DNA of 64,000 bases from Moraxella canis (GTDB taxonomy: Bacteria > Pseudomonadota > Gammaproteobacteria > Pseudomonadales > Moraxellaceae). The stretch is from positions 200,428 through 264,427 of the forward strand of contig NZ_MUXT01000004.1 in NCBI RefSeq assembly GCF_002014965.1. The letters run 5' to 3'. Under the pieces are notes generated by a model. The model was given only the letters and a program-made list of their open reading frames with translations. It was not told the origin of the DNA and did not search any database. Shown here in pieces: positions 37,446 through 47,346 of this stretch (position 1 is the stretch's first letter; each line of letters begins with the position of its first letter). The position numbers and the translations under genes were made by a program.

Positions 37446-38777
37446 TCAAGGCAAAATCGCCGTTTCATCCATATTGATTGGCAATGTGCGATCGTATTTT
37501 TTGAGTTTTAAGTATAAATAAATACCAAAGCCAAGATTTAATAAGGCGCTGATGGCAAACAGCTGCGGCAAGTTAAGTTTGATCACCGCCAAAATCAAAA
37601 TGGCAAAAATCGCAGACACGACCATAAAAATTGCGTTAAAAATATTATTGGCGCCAACAACGCGTGAGCGATAATCAACGGGGGCGTAAGCTTGCATGGC
37701 GGTATATAGTGGAACGATATAAACACCACCGCTAAAGCCCAATAAAAACAGCTCAACAAACACCGCCCAAGTCTGCGAGTGGCGGATCAGCTCTATGACA
37801 GTATAAGGCTCAACCGGCACCGGCAAAGACAGCTGATTTAGTGACACATAAAGCGCCATCGCAAAGACTGATAATCCCGCTAATCCATACGGCAGAAGCC
37901 TAAAGCTGACTTGGTTTTTGGTGAGTGTTTTACAAAGTAGCGATCCAATGGCGATACCGACAGAAAATAAGGTCAATAAAAAGATCACCACCGATTCATC
38001 ACCATGCAACAAAACTTTGGTGACTTCTGGCGTCTGTGTCAAAAACGTCGCGCCATAAAACCAAAACCAACTGTTACCGATGATGATAAAAAACAGAAGC
38101 GGTAAGCCATAAAGATATTTGATGATATCAAAACTGGTGCGAGCGATGTTCCAATCAATCTGCAAATCTGGCGCATGGACTTGAGTTTTGGGGATTTGGC
38201 GTGCCGCCAAATATCCTAGTATCGCCACAAAAATCGTCACGACCGCCAGCCAGTATTCAGATAAATACAGCTGAGTTAGCACGCCTGCGAGCATCATCCC
38301 TGTCAAAATGGCAAGACTGGTACTGGTTTGAAATAATCCATTGGCAGCGACGATCTCATCGCGCTGCATGGTTTCGGGCAAGTAAGCGTATTTGATCGGA
38401 CCAAAAAAGGTGGACTGAGTGCCCATCATAAACAAGCAAAAAAACAGCAAGCTGTATATTTCGTAAATAAACCCCACCGCCGCAATCATCATGATGATGA
38501 TCTCAATCAGCTTGATACGCCGAGTCAAAAACGATTTTTCATATTTATCTGCAATTTGACCTGCCAATGCCGAGAATAAAAAATACGGCAGGATAAATAA
38601 CAAGGCAGCCAAGTTATTTAATAAACTGACTTCCACGCCAAGTTTCATCGCTGCTGAGTAGGTGAGTACCAATATCAATGCTTGTTTAAAGACATTGTCG
38701 TTAAATGCCCCAAAAAATTGGGTAAAAAACATTGAAGTAAACACCGGACGGCGAAATAATTTCAGCTGACTTGCCAT
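37446..38777 (-). CDS. MFS transporter of the LplT (lysophospholipid) type
   Basis: This 443-residue 12-segment carrier has the LplT/Aas-type opening FFGAFNDNVFKQAL and the loop MGTQSTFFGPIKYAYLPE, which are characteristic of inner-membrane lysophospholipid flippases. In E. coli, LplT delivers lysophosphatidylethanolamine to the acyltransferase Aas; no acyltransferase is encoded beside it here. It is divergent from tamA. Family assignment is good; the substrate is inferred. Confidence 0.75.
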   Translation of the reverse strand: MASQLKLFRRPVFTSMFFTQFFGAFNDNVFKQALILVLTYSAAMKLGVEVSLLNNLAALLFILPYFLFSALAGQIADKYEKSFLTRRIKLIEIIIMMIAAVGFIYEIYSLLFFCLFMMGTQSTFFGPIKYAYLPETMQRDEIVAANGLFQTSTSLAILTGMMLAGVLTQLYLSEYWLAVVTIFVAILGYLAARQIPKTQVHAPDLQIDWNIARTSFDIIKYLYGLPLLFFIIIGNSWFWFYGATFLTQTPEVTKVLLHGDESVVIFLLTLFSVGIAIGSLLCKTLTKNQVSFRLLPYGLAGLSVFAMALYVSLNQLSLPVPVEPYTVIELIRHSQTWAVFVELFLLGFSGGVYIVPLYTAMQAYAPVDYRSRVVGANNIFNAIFMVVSAIFAILILAVIKLNLPQLFAISALLNLGFGIYLYLKLKKYDRTLPINMDETAILP

Positions 38778-38894
38778 AATATTTGATATCTAAAAGCTTT
38801 TTGTAATTAGGGATTTGGGGTGTATTTGGGCTTTAATCGTCTGTAAACTCTGTTATAATAACAGCAATTTGCTATTTTATCTTGAGTTTTTTGT

Positions 38895-41657
38895 ATGTCA
38901 AAGTCGGTTTTATTGACCAATCGGATATTTGCGCCTGTCTCCTTGGCGGCATGCCTGCCGTTTGTTATGATGCAGGCTTTGGCACAGCAAAATGATTCTG
39001 ACACCACCCTCACCACTCATGCAGCCGCTCAAGATGCTGCCGATCAAGTAGTGGCGAATGTTCCCATGCCTGCCTTGCTGACGCCAGAGCAGATACAAGC
39101 GCGTCTGAACGCAGCGAGTCTTAATACTCCTGCCAGACCACAAGCTTTGGATACTGTGAAGGTGGATCATCAAGCGCCTGTATCACGCATCGGCGATCAA
39201 TCACCTCCACTGGGGCTGGATATGGTGGCGATCGAAGATACCGCACCGCTGAGCTCAGAGGAATTATTTGCCCAAGAATCTGATGAGACAGGCATCAATC
39301 CTGAGGATTATATTCCTGAATATCAAGGTAAGCAGCCTGATACTGAAGTGATAGTACCACAGACGCTAGAGCCTGAGCAGCCAGGGTTAATAAAGCGTCT
39401 TTATGCTCGTCTATTTAATGATGGCGTCAGCAAAGTGCCTAGGCTTAAGGCGACATTTTATCAATCATCACAATCAGGCGAAATCACTGCTATTCAGTCA
39501 TCGGATCAAAAAACAGAGCCCTATGCCAATATTAAGGCAGCGCTTGAAGATGTCACCCAAGAGTCGGTGATGGATTTGAGTGGATCGATAGCGCGACTAA
39601 GACAAACTGCTTTAGCCGCAGCGCGTGCTGTTGGCTACTATGATGTTGATTTATCAATCATAAGAAGCAGTGTTGGGGAAGTGGATGTCGTCATCTATAG
39701 TCTGGGCGAGCCTGTTCGTATTGATTATCGAGCGGTCGAGGTGCGCGGTGAGGGCGCTGATGATGCAGCATTTGCTGAAGTGTCAGATGAAGTGCCGCTG
39801 CAGACAGGCGATGTCTTTCATCATGGACAATACGAAACTAAAAAATATCTCATCGAAAATACCAGTGCTGAACATGGCTATTTTGATGGACGATGGTTGG
39901 ATCATTCGGTTGATGTGATCTTACCAGATAACATCGCCGATGTTAGCTTGATTTATGACACAGGCACGCAGTATCGCTTTGATGATGTGGTTTTCTTTAC
40001 GATTGATCCTGAAACCAATCAATTGACAACCGATCCAGATAAATTGCCAGTCAAACGAAAATTGCTTGAACAGCTACTGACCTTTAATATGGGAGAGGCT
40101 TATAATTTGCAGGCGGTGCGCGCACTTTCTAATGATTTGCTTGCCACGCGCTATTTTAATATGGTTAATACTGAGATTGTCTTTCCAGAGCGCGAACAAA
40201 CCCAAAACGACCAAGTCGGCTTTGAGCGGTCTTCAGGCAGCCGCGCCGAACAAGGACAAGTCGATGACAGCACGCTGGAACCCGTCATCGAGACAGTGGA
40301 GCTGGCAGATGGTACGCTGGTGGATATCTCGCCGATCGAGTTTAGTACATCCAGTCTGATTCAAGATAAATTGGATTTGGTGACTGCCAAGGCACGCCGT
40401 CTGCACGAGATGCCTGATGATAGGGTGCTTGCCATCAATAATGACGATCGTATCAATCGCTCTATTTTGGGTAGAATCAGTGATGCTGTCTCCGCTGTGG
40501 CACGCGCCATTTTACCTGATGAATCTGAAAGTGATACGATAGATTTGCCTGAGCGCGCCGCATTGGCAAATCGTAAAACGCCTGCTGATGTCTATCAAAG
40601 TAAAAAAGTGCCGCTGTATGTCTTTGTGGCGAGTGATAAACCGCGCGATGCACAGATTGGTGTGGGCTGGGGATCAGACACAGGTACCCGAGTGGTCACT
40701 AAATTTGAGCATAATTTGGTGAATCGTGATGGCTATCAAGCAGGTGCTGAGCTAAGAGTGTCTGAAGATAAAAAAGGGGTCAAGCTGTATGCCACCAGAC
40801 CGCTTAGCCATCCTTTGAATGACAAGCTAAGAGCAAGCTTGGGCTATGAAGAAGAAGTGTTTGGACAATCCACAAACGGCTTTGATTTGTCATCACGGAC
40901 GCTCGAGCAGGGCATTAGCCGCAATATCATTCAGCCTGGCGGCTGGAATCGCACTTATTCACTGCGCTACCGACTGGATGAGCTAGAAACACAAGCGCCG
41001 CCAGACACTTGGCAGGATTTGCCTGTCAATTTTGTGGGCGGAAAGCCAACCCAAGAAGCGTTATTGGCAGGCGTGGCTGTCCATAAAACCGTCGCCGACG
41101 ATCCAGTCAACCCGATGCGTGGATATCGTCAGCAGTACTCTTTGGAAGTCGGCTCTGACAGCGTTGTTTCTGATGCCAATATGGCGATTGCCAGAGCGGG
41201 CATCAGCGGAGTTTATAGTTTTGGTGATAATGCATATGGCAGCAATCGGGCACATCAGCTGATCGGTGGGCTGCAAGCAGGATATATCTGGTCGGATAAT
41301 TTTGATAATGTGCCATATCGCTTACGGTTTTTTGCTGGCGGCGATCAAAGCATCCGCGGCTATGACTATCACAGTTTATCGCCCAAATCCGATAAAGGCT
41401 ACCTGACAGGTGGTCAAGTCTTGGCGGTCGGTACAGCTGAATATAACTATGAATTTATGAAAGATCTGCGCTTAGCGGTCTTTAGCGATATTGGTAATGC
41501 CTATGATAAGGGCTTTAATAATGACACCAAGATCGGCGCAGGTGTCGGTGTACGCTGGGCATCCCCTGTGGGTCAGGTGCGTGTTGATGTGGCAACTGGC
41601 GTCAAAGAAGAAGGCAATCCCATCAAGCTACATTTCTTTATTGGCACACCATTTTAA
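38895..41657 (+). CDS. tamA: TamA-like outer-membrane Omp85 protein
   Basis: This 920-residue protein has a signal peptide (cleaved near QALA), a long low-complexity acidic N-terminal region (to about 165), POTRA domains (about 180-440), a linker rich in charged residues (about 444-570) and a C-terminal 16-strand Omp85 barrel (about 590-920) with the lid motif FFAGGDQSIRGYDYHSLSP and terminal GTPF. It is far longer than E. coli TamA (577). With TamB downstream it should help insert outer-membrane proteins or move phospholipids between membranes. Confidence 0.9.
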   Translation: MSKSVLLTNRIFAPVSLAACLPFVMMQALAQQNDSDTTLTTHAAAQDAADQVVANVPMPALLTPEQIQARLNAASLNTPARPQALDTVKVDHQAPVSRIGDQSPPLGLDMVAIEDTAPLSSEELFAQESDETGINPEDYIPEYQGKQPDTEVIVPQTLEPEQPGLIKRLYARLFNDGVSKVPRLKATFYQSSQSGEITAIQSSDQKTEPYANIKAALEDVTQESVMDLSGSIARLRQTALAAARAVGYYDVDLSIIRSSVGEVDVVIYSLGEPVRIDYRAVEVRGEGADDAAFAEVSDEVPLQTGDVFHHGQYETKKYLIENTSAEHGYFDGRWLDHSVDVILPDNIADVSLIYDTGTQYRFDDVVFFTIDPETNQLTTDPDKLPVKRKLLEQLLTFNMGEAYNLQAVRALSNDLLATRYFNMVNTEIVFPEREQTQNDQVGFERSSGSRAEQGQVDDSTLEPVIETVELADGTLVDISPIEFSTSSLIQDKLDLVTAKARRLHEMPDDRVLAINNDDRINRSILGRISDAVSAVARAILPDESESDTIDLPERAALANRKTPADVYQSKKVPLYVFVASDKPRDAQIGVGWGSDTGTRVVTKFEHNLVNRDGYQAGAELRVSEDKKGVKLYATRPLSHPLNDKLRASLGYEEEVFGQSTNGFDLSSRTLEQGISRNIIQPGGWNRTYSLRYRLDELETQAPPDTWQDLPVNFVGGKPTQEALLAGVAVHKTVADDPVNPMRGYRQQYSLEVGSDSVVSDANMAIARAGISGVYSFGDNAYGSNRAHQLIGGLQAGYIWSDNFDNVPYRLRFFAGGDQSIRGYDYHSLSPKSDKGYLTGGQVLAVGTAEYNYEFMKDLRLAVFSDIGNAYDKGFNNDTKIGAGVGVRWASPVGQVRVDVATGVKEEGNPIKLHFFIGTPF

Positions 41658-41766
41658 TTAAGCTTATTTTAATATATGATACTCGCACACTGATCGGTGT
41701 GAATTGATAATTTTAACCATTTGTGATTAAATGGCGCATTGGTAATCAGATGTCTAAAGGCAGTGC

Positions 41767-44700
41767 ATGACTCATCAGGATCATTCAAAAAACTCATCCA
41801 CAGCAGAAAAAACAGTTTCTGCTGACGCTGCCGCGCCTATCAAAACGCAGCCCACACCACCAAACCCACCCACGCCCAAGCCGCGTTGGCTGATCTACTT
41901 GATTCGCTTAATTATCGGAGCGATTATTGCTACTTTATTGTTGTTGGTTGTGCTATTTGCCATGACCAACAGCGAAGCAGGCTCGAAGTTTTTAATCGAA
42001 AAAATCGCGCTAGAGACTGGTACTGAGCTTAAGTATAGCGAAGGCTCAATTCGCCGCGGCGTCTGGGTGCAAGATGTCAAAATCGCTCAAGGCGAAGACA
42101 TTACCGTCACCGTCAACCGCGCCTATGTGCAGCTTGGGTGGCGTGCGCTGTTTGCTCGTCAAGTGCATTTGGTGAATCCTGATATCGACAAGGTGCGCGT
42201 CACGAATACCAAGCCGTCAACGGGTGAACCTTTTGACTATGCGACCATCAGCTTGCCGGTGACGCTTGAGCTTGAAAATGCCAAAGTCAATGAAATCATC
42301 TATGATCAAGCGGGCTCTGAGCCTGTGGTGCTGCACCATATCGCATTTGACCACGCCTTATGGATGGATTCAAAGGTTGAACTTGATAATGCCATGCTCA
42401 GCTATGGTGATGATATTGATGTCAGCCGTGCGACGGGTGAGATTGATTTGACGGGTAATTATCCGCTGTCACTGTCAGCAGATGTCCATGTCTCGGCACT
42501 GGATGGTGCTTATTTTGATACTTTGGCAGTAAAAGCAGGCGGCAGTCTAAAGCGTACCGTTGGCACGCTGACCAGTAAATACAATCAGCATGATGTGACG
42601 GGCAGCTTTATCGCTCAAGGATTGGATAAAAACTCGCCTTTTAGTGCGCGCTTGGATTTTGATGAAGTACTGCTGCCTTATGCTGACAGTCAAAATATTT
42701 TACTTCAAAATGGTACCATCATCGCTGATGGTGTCATCTCAAATATTGAGCTGCGCATTAATACTGATTTGTTTGCCAAAGATATCCCCGATGGGCACTA
42801 TCATGGTCGCGGCATCATTCGCGGCAGTGTGATGGATATTCCGTATCTACAGGCGGATACACCCAGTGGCACTTTGGTTGCAGTAGGCAGTATGAACTGG
42901 TCTGATGGCTATGAGCTTGACGCAACCATCTCAGCAGACGGCTATCGCATTCGTGAAGCCATGCCAAGCGACTATCGCGACTATGAAGCTTATTTGCCCC
43001 AGGTTTTAACAGGAACGCTTGGGGTCAAATATACGCTATTGGATAAAGATAGTAATGATACCCGATTTGAATTTGATCTCAATCAAAAAGATGGCGAGCG
43101 CATTCAAGCCTCGCTTGCCCAAAATCAAACGATCAATCGCGCACCTTGGCGCATTGAAGCAACTTGGGCAAATCTGATTCGTCATGATGTCCCACAAATT
43201 GGCGAGATCCATAGCCGCTCAGGTCAGGCGTCGGTTCGTTTGGAAGAAGGGCGTACTTATATCGACGCGACCGCTGATATTATCAAGCTCAATGCTGCCC
43301 CAAGTGGGCTGTATCGCGTGCAGGCGAATATTGAGCAAAATCAGCGCCTGTATTTGACAGATTTTGAATATCAAGGCGTGATGGGCGAGCTCAGCGGTAC
43401 TGGTAGGGTTGATTTTGCTACTGCCCAAAGACCGCTTGCATGGCAGCTTGACTTAACCGCCAATCCAGTCAGACCCAACGCCTATTTTCAAACACCAAAT
43501 CAGACACCGTTTGAGCGAATTTCAGGCAGACTCATCGCTTCAGGGCGCCTGCGCGAGATGGGCGATGTGTCGATTCATGACATCAAGGTGGATGACAGTG
43601 ATTTGATTGCCTTATTAAATGACGGCAAGCAAGTACATCTGACAGGTCAAGGCACCAGTGAGCTTAGGCTGCAAGGTGGTGAGATTCGGCACCTTAAAGC
43701 AAGTTTTGATGGTCAGCTTAACCAAGATATCTTGCCGCAGCTGGCTCGCTCAAGCATTGGGCTAGATGTTGAGGGCAGTCTTAATGATTTGACCATTACG
43801 CGCGCGCTCATGATCAATGATTCAGGCAAAGTGTCGCTTGCAGGTCGCCTTGGATTGGATGATGGTATTGCCTGGGATATCAAGGGGCGATTGGATGAGG
43901 TGGATACTGCCGCTTTTGTTGATGATGAAAATTTGGTCGCCATCATCACAGGCGATCTTGCTACATCAGGCAGATATCGTGACGGAGCGCTGGGCGATGT
44001 GGCGCTCACCTTTGATGGTCAAGTGCTCAATAACTCAATCCCAAATGGTAATCTAAGTATTGACGCGACAGGCTCAGGCAGCCGCTTTATGGTCAATCAT
44101 CTAAGACATGATGGCGAAGCAGGCGCACTGAATGCTAAAGGCTGGGTGGATATCAGTCAAGGTGCCGCATGGCAGCTAGAAGCTGATATGAGTTCACTGA
44201 ACTTGGGCGCGTTTATCCAGTCGCTTGAGACCGACTTAAACGGCACAATTCAGCTTGCGGGCAGTTGGCAAGAGGCTCGCCAAATCATTGATATAGGCAA
44301 TCTGGATATCACAGGCAGCTACAATAATCAGCCGCTCATCGCCTCAGGCAGTCTCTACGCTGAGCTTACACTACCCAAGGATCTTGCTGGATATATCGAA
44401 AGTATCAAGCAGGCAAGCCGTCCGCCGACTTCATCTGATGAGCTATTGGCACTAAGAAATCGTATTGATGACAATGCACGTCAAACCCAAAACATCATCC
44501 GTAAACTAGACGCTGATAATTTACAAGTTCGCATTGGTAACAATCATCTGACCATGTCGGGTGATGAAAGACAGCTGACCGCCAGTGTCAATGTGGTCGA
44601 TCTTGGTCAGCTGATCAATACCGCAAGCGGTGCCATTCAAGGCGGTGTGATTGTGATGAATGATCACCATGCCTTGCCAACGCTATATATCGATGCCAGC

Positions 44701-46791
44701 GTCTCCGCGCTTAGGCTTGCCAATATCACCATCCAAAATGCCCAAGCCATCGGTAAAATCGTCAATTTAGGCAATAGCGAAAGCCAGCTTTTGGTTCAAG
44801 GCGATGACATCATCGTGATGGGCCGCGTCATCAAATCGGCTCGAATTGATTTTAGCGGTACAGAAGCCAATCATATTGTGTCTATCTCGACCAAAAGCGG
44901 TGATATCGAAGCATCTACGCGCATTGATGGGGCGTTTAATCGCAGTAATATGCGCTACAGCGGGGTATTGTCAGATAGCTTTGTGAATAGCAGGTTTGGC
45001 GAAATGTCGCAGCGTCAGCCGACCGAGTTTGCTTATGGATTGGGCGATGGTAGCCTACAAGTGGCGGCGCATTGCTGGCAGTCATCACATATCCAAGATG
45101 ATGGCGTGGGCGTCATTTGTTTACAGGACACATTAAGCTATACACCAGAATCAGGGAATGTTAATCTTATTATCCAAAATCTTGACACCCAAGTGCTGTC
45201 AGCGGCTCTGCCAAGTGATATTCGCTGGCAATCAATGCTTAATGGCCGCATAAAAGCACAGTGGCAGGCAGGTCAAGCGCCTTTGGTTGATGCTGTGCTG
45301 TACTCTGATGATGGCACGATTGGCTTGACCCAAGAAGATACCGGCTATGTCGAGATGCCGTATCAGCGCGCATCTGTGATTGCCAAAAGTGTGGAGAAAG
45401 GGTTAAAAGTTAGAACTGATGTTTTAGGTGCAGCAGGTCGTGGTTATGCCGACGTGATTATCGATCCTAATCAAGCAGATAAGCCCATTTCTGGTGCGCT
45501 TGTCATGAATGATCTGAACTTGGCAGTATTGCGACCATTTTTCCCAAGTATTCAGGTGCTCAGTGGTAAAGCAAGCCTAGCTGGCGGCTTGGGTGGGACA
45601 CTGTCTCGACCACTGTTTTATGGCAATGCCAACTTAGAAGATGGCGCACTTTCTATCGTGGGCGTACCGTTGCCGATCTCTGATGTCGATGCCACTATGA
45701 GTATTCGTGGAACTTATGCATCACTTGATGGCAGCTTTGTGGGTGGTGAGGGTCATGGCGTACTCTATGGCGAGATGGACTGGGCAGAAGAGCTGCACGC
45801 TCGTTTGGGTGTTTTTGGTGAAAATCTCACTGTCAGTCAGCCACCGCTTGTGACTGCCCAAATCAGTCCTGAACTAGAAGTGATGATCAGACCTTTCCAA
45901 AAATTTGTCGAGGTCAAAGGCGTAGTGAGCATCCCATCAGCGACCATTCGCCCACCAGAGGCAACCGCTGATATCGTGACCGAATCTCCAGATGTTTCAG
46001 TGCTTGACCGACGCATCACAGGTAATGTTGACCAAATCTTGGCCAGAGCTGAGCCTTGGGATATTAATGCAAATATCGGTATTGATTTGGGTAATAATAT
46101 TGAATTTCGAGGTTTTGGGGCGGTCGTGCCTTTGGCGGGCGCATTGCATCTGACACAGTCAGGTCAAGGTGCGATGCAAGCGCTTGGGGTGATTCAAGTG
46201 TCTGAGCGCACCAAAATTGATGTCATCGGTCAGAACTTAGATTTAAATTATGCCCAAATTCGCTTTGATGGCGATATGCTCAATCCGCGCTTGTCCATCG
46301 AAGGCGAAAAACAAATCGAAGGTCAGACCGTGGGCGTGCGCATCCGTGGTACGGCATCTGATCCTGATATCACGGTGTTTAATGATGCGGGTCTGGGTGA
46401 GCATCAGGCGATGAATGCGCTCATTACAGGGCGTATCGATGAATCCAGTGATTTGGGTATTACCGAGCAGGGTTTCCGCTCGCAGGTGACCAACCATCTG
46501 GCTGCGGCAGGACTCAGCCTTGGTCTGTCAGGTACGCGCGATTTGACCAATCAAATCGGGCAGGCTTTCGGTTTTCAGAGCTTGACCATTGATGCTTCGG
46601 GCAGCTCAGATGACACTAATGTCAATGTCACTGGCTATATCACGCCAGATTTATATTTGCGCTATGGCGTGGGTGTATTTAATGCCGAATCCACGCTATC
46701 CATGCGCTATCAGCTGACACGCCGAGTTTATATCGAAGCCACCAGCGCCGCCGAAAACATGGTAGATGTGATTTATCGCTGGAAATTTTGA
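41767..46791 (+). CDS. tamB: Translocation and assembly module protein TamB
   Basis: This 1674-residue protein has one N-terminal membrane anchor (about 43-67) after a Pro/Thr-rich cytoplasmic tail, a long periplasmic beta-helical body typical of AsmA-like bridge proteins, and the C-terminal DUF490 domain (about 1330-1674) ending in IYRWKF. It spans the periplasm to contact TamA. It lies 109 bases after tamA. A small inverted repeat CACAC/GTGTG at 41686-41701 is in the gap. Confidence 0.95.
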   Translation: MTHQDHSKNSSTAEKTVSADAAAPIKTQPTPPNPPTPKPRWLIYLIRLIIGAIIATLLLLVVLFAMTNSEAGSKFLIEKIALETGTELKYSEGSIRRGVWVQDVKIAQGEDITVTVNRAYVQLGWRALFARQVHLVNPDIDKVRVTNTKPSTGEPFDYATISLPVTLELENAKVNEIIYDQAGSEPVVLHHIAFDHALWMDSKVELDNAMLSYGDDIDVSRATGEIDLTGNYPLSLSADVHVSALDGAYFDTLAVKAGGSLKRTVGTLTSKYNQHDVTGSFIAQGLDKNSPFSARLDFDEVLLPYADSQNILLQNGTIIADGVISNIELRINTDLFAKDIPDGHYHGRGIIRGSVMDIPYLQADTPSGTLVAVGSMNWSDGYELDATISADGYRIREAMPSDYRDYEAYLPQVLTGTLGVKYTLLDKDSNDTRFEFDLNQKDGERIQASLAQNQTINRAPWRIEATWANLIRHDVPQIGEIHSRSGQASVRLEEGRTYIDATADIIKLNAAPSGLYRVQANIEQNQRLYLTDFEYQGVMGELSGTGRVDFATAQRPLAWQLDLTANPVRPNAYFQTPNQTPFERISGRLIASGRLREMGDVSIHDIKVDDSDLIALLNDGKQVHLTGQGTSELRLQGGEIRHLKASFDGQLNQDILPQLARSSIGLDVEGSLNDLTITRALMINDSGKVSLAGRLGLDDGIAWDIKGRLDEVDTAAFVDDENLVAIITGDLATSGRYRDGALGDVALTFDGQVLNNSIPNGNLSIDATGSGSRFMVNHLRHDGEAGALNAKGWVDISQGAAWQLEADMSSLNLGAFIQSLETDLNGTIQLAGSWQEARQIIDIGNLDITGSYNNQPLIASGSLYAELTLPKDLAGYIESIKQASRPPTSSDELLALRNRIDDNARQTQNIIRKLDADNLQVRIGNNHLTMSGDERQLTASVNVVDLGQLINTASGAIQGGVIVMNDHHALPTLYIDASVSALRLANITIQNAQAIGKIVNLGNSESQLLVQGDDIIVMGRVIKSARIDFSGTEANHIVSISTKSGDIEASTRIDGAFNRSNMRYSGVLSDSFVNSRFGEMSQRQPTEFAYGLGDGSLQVAAHCWQSSHIQDDGVGVICLQDTLSYTPESGNVNLIIQNLDTQVLSAALPSDIRWQSMLNGRIKAQWQAGQAPLVDAVLYSDDGTIGLTQEDTGYVEMPYQRASVIAKSVEKGLKVRTDVLGAAGRGYADVIIDPNQADKPISGALVMNDLNLAVLRPFFPSIQVLSGKASLAGGLGGTLSRPLFYGNANLEDGALSIVGVPLPISDVDATMSIRGTYASLDGSFVGGEGHGVLYGEMDWAEELHARLGVFGENLTVSQPPLVTAQISPELEVMIRPFQKFVEVKGVVSIPSATIRPPEATADIVTESPDVSVLDRRITGNVDQILARAEPWDINANIGIDLGNNIEFRGFGAVVPLAGALHLTQSGQGAMQALGVIQVSERTKIDVIGQNLDLNYAQIRFDGDMLNPRLSIEGEKQIEGQTVGVRIRGTASDPDITVFNDAGLGEHQAMNALITGRIDESSDLGITEQGFRSQVTNHLAAAGLSLGLSGTRDLTNQIGQAFGFQSLTIDASGSSDDTNVNVTGYITPDLYLRYGVGVFNAESTLSMRYQLTRRVYIEATSAAENMVDVIYRWKF

Positions 46792-46829
46792 GTAAGTTAT
46801 CCAAATTTGCTCAATATCTGAGCGCCAAA

Positions 46830-46875
46830 AACCCAACAAGCACCACTTGTCATGATAAATGATGCCTGCTGGGTT
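46830..46875 (-). terminator. hemP terminator
   Basis: On the minus strand AACCCAGCAGGCA pairs with TGCTTGTTGGGTT through two G-U pairs and is followed by a T run. On the plus strand the same arms carry A-C mismatches, so it is directed at hemP rather than tamB. Confidence 0.75.
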
Positions 46876-46915
46876 GGAGAAAGATGGTTTATTTAAATGT
46901 GATAAATCAGCATGG

Positions 46916-47083
46916 TTATTTGGTCAAAATCAATCGATTGTTTCGAGTGAGGCGCAGTCGGTATTCTTCACCTTGATGTTCGATGCGTACTTCCTTGGTC
47001 ATGGCGAACAGATTTTGAGAATATAAGGTTGGTAAGCGAATGCTATCACGATTGGTGAAATAACGAGCGATATTCATAGTCAT
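46916..47083 (-). CDS. hemP: Hemin uptake protein HemP
   Basis: This is a 55-residue protein matching the HemP family; the C-terminal segment EVRIEHQGEEYRLRLTRNNR followed by LILTK is the family signature. HemP proteins are small, Fur-controlled factors linked to haem or siderophore receptor expression; in beta-proteobacteria HemP acts as an activator of a haem receptor gene. The ATG at 47083 follows AAGGA by eight bases; a second ATG two codons later is possible. The gene has its own terminator and a Fur-box-like site upstream. No haem receptor gene is adjacent in this window. Confidence 0.85.
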   Translation of the reverse strand: MTMNIARYFTNRDSIRLPTLYSQNLFAMTKEVRIEHQGEEYRLRLTRNNRLILTK

Positions 47084-47229
47084 GGCGATTTTCCTTGTGT
47101 TGACGGGTGATGGGTGGTTATCCCAAGCCGTATGCTAAACTATTAACTTGTAAAACGCACCTGTGTGCCGGCATGATTGCCGTAAAATGATAACCCTTGT
47201 TTAATATTGAATGATATTTGTTTTTAAAC

Positions 47230-47260
47230 AATAATAATTATCATTTATGATTATGATAAC
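47230..47260 (-). promoter_or_regulatory. Fur-box-like site upstream of hemP
   Basis: The stretch 47230-47248 matches the 19-base Fur consensus at about 13 positions by hand alignment, and the adjoining TTATGATAAC adds further GATAAT-type hexamers. A second partial copy (AAATGATAACCC) lies near 47187-47198. Position and family make iron-Fur repression likely. Confidence 0.5.
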
Positions 47261-47346
47261 AGGTTTTTGATAAATTGCAAATGTAAATGATAAAAATTGA
47301 TGAAATGAATCAAAAAAATTTATAAGTGATTGAAATATCGAGCATT

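Noticed and set aside
41686..41701. Terminator between tamA and tamB
   Set aside because: CACAC/GTGTG is only a 5-bp stem without a T run; it cannot be supported as a terminator.
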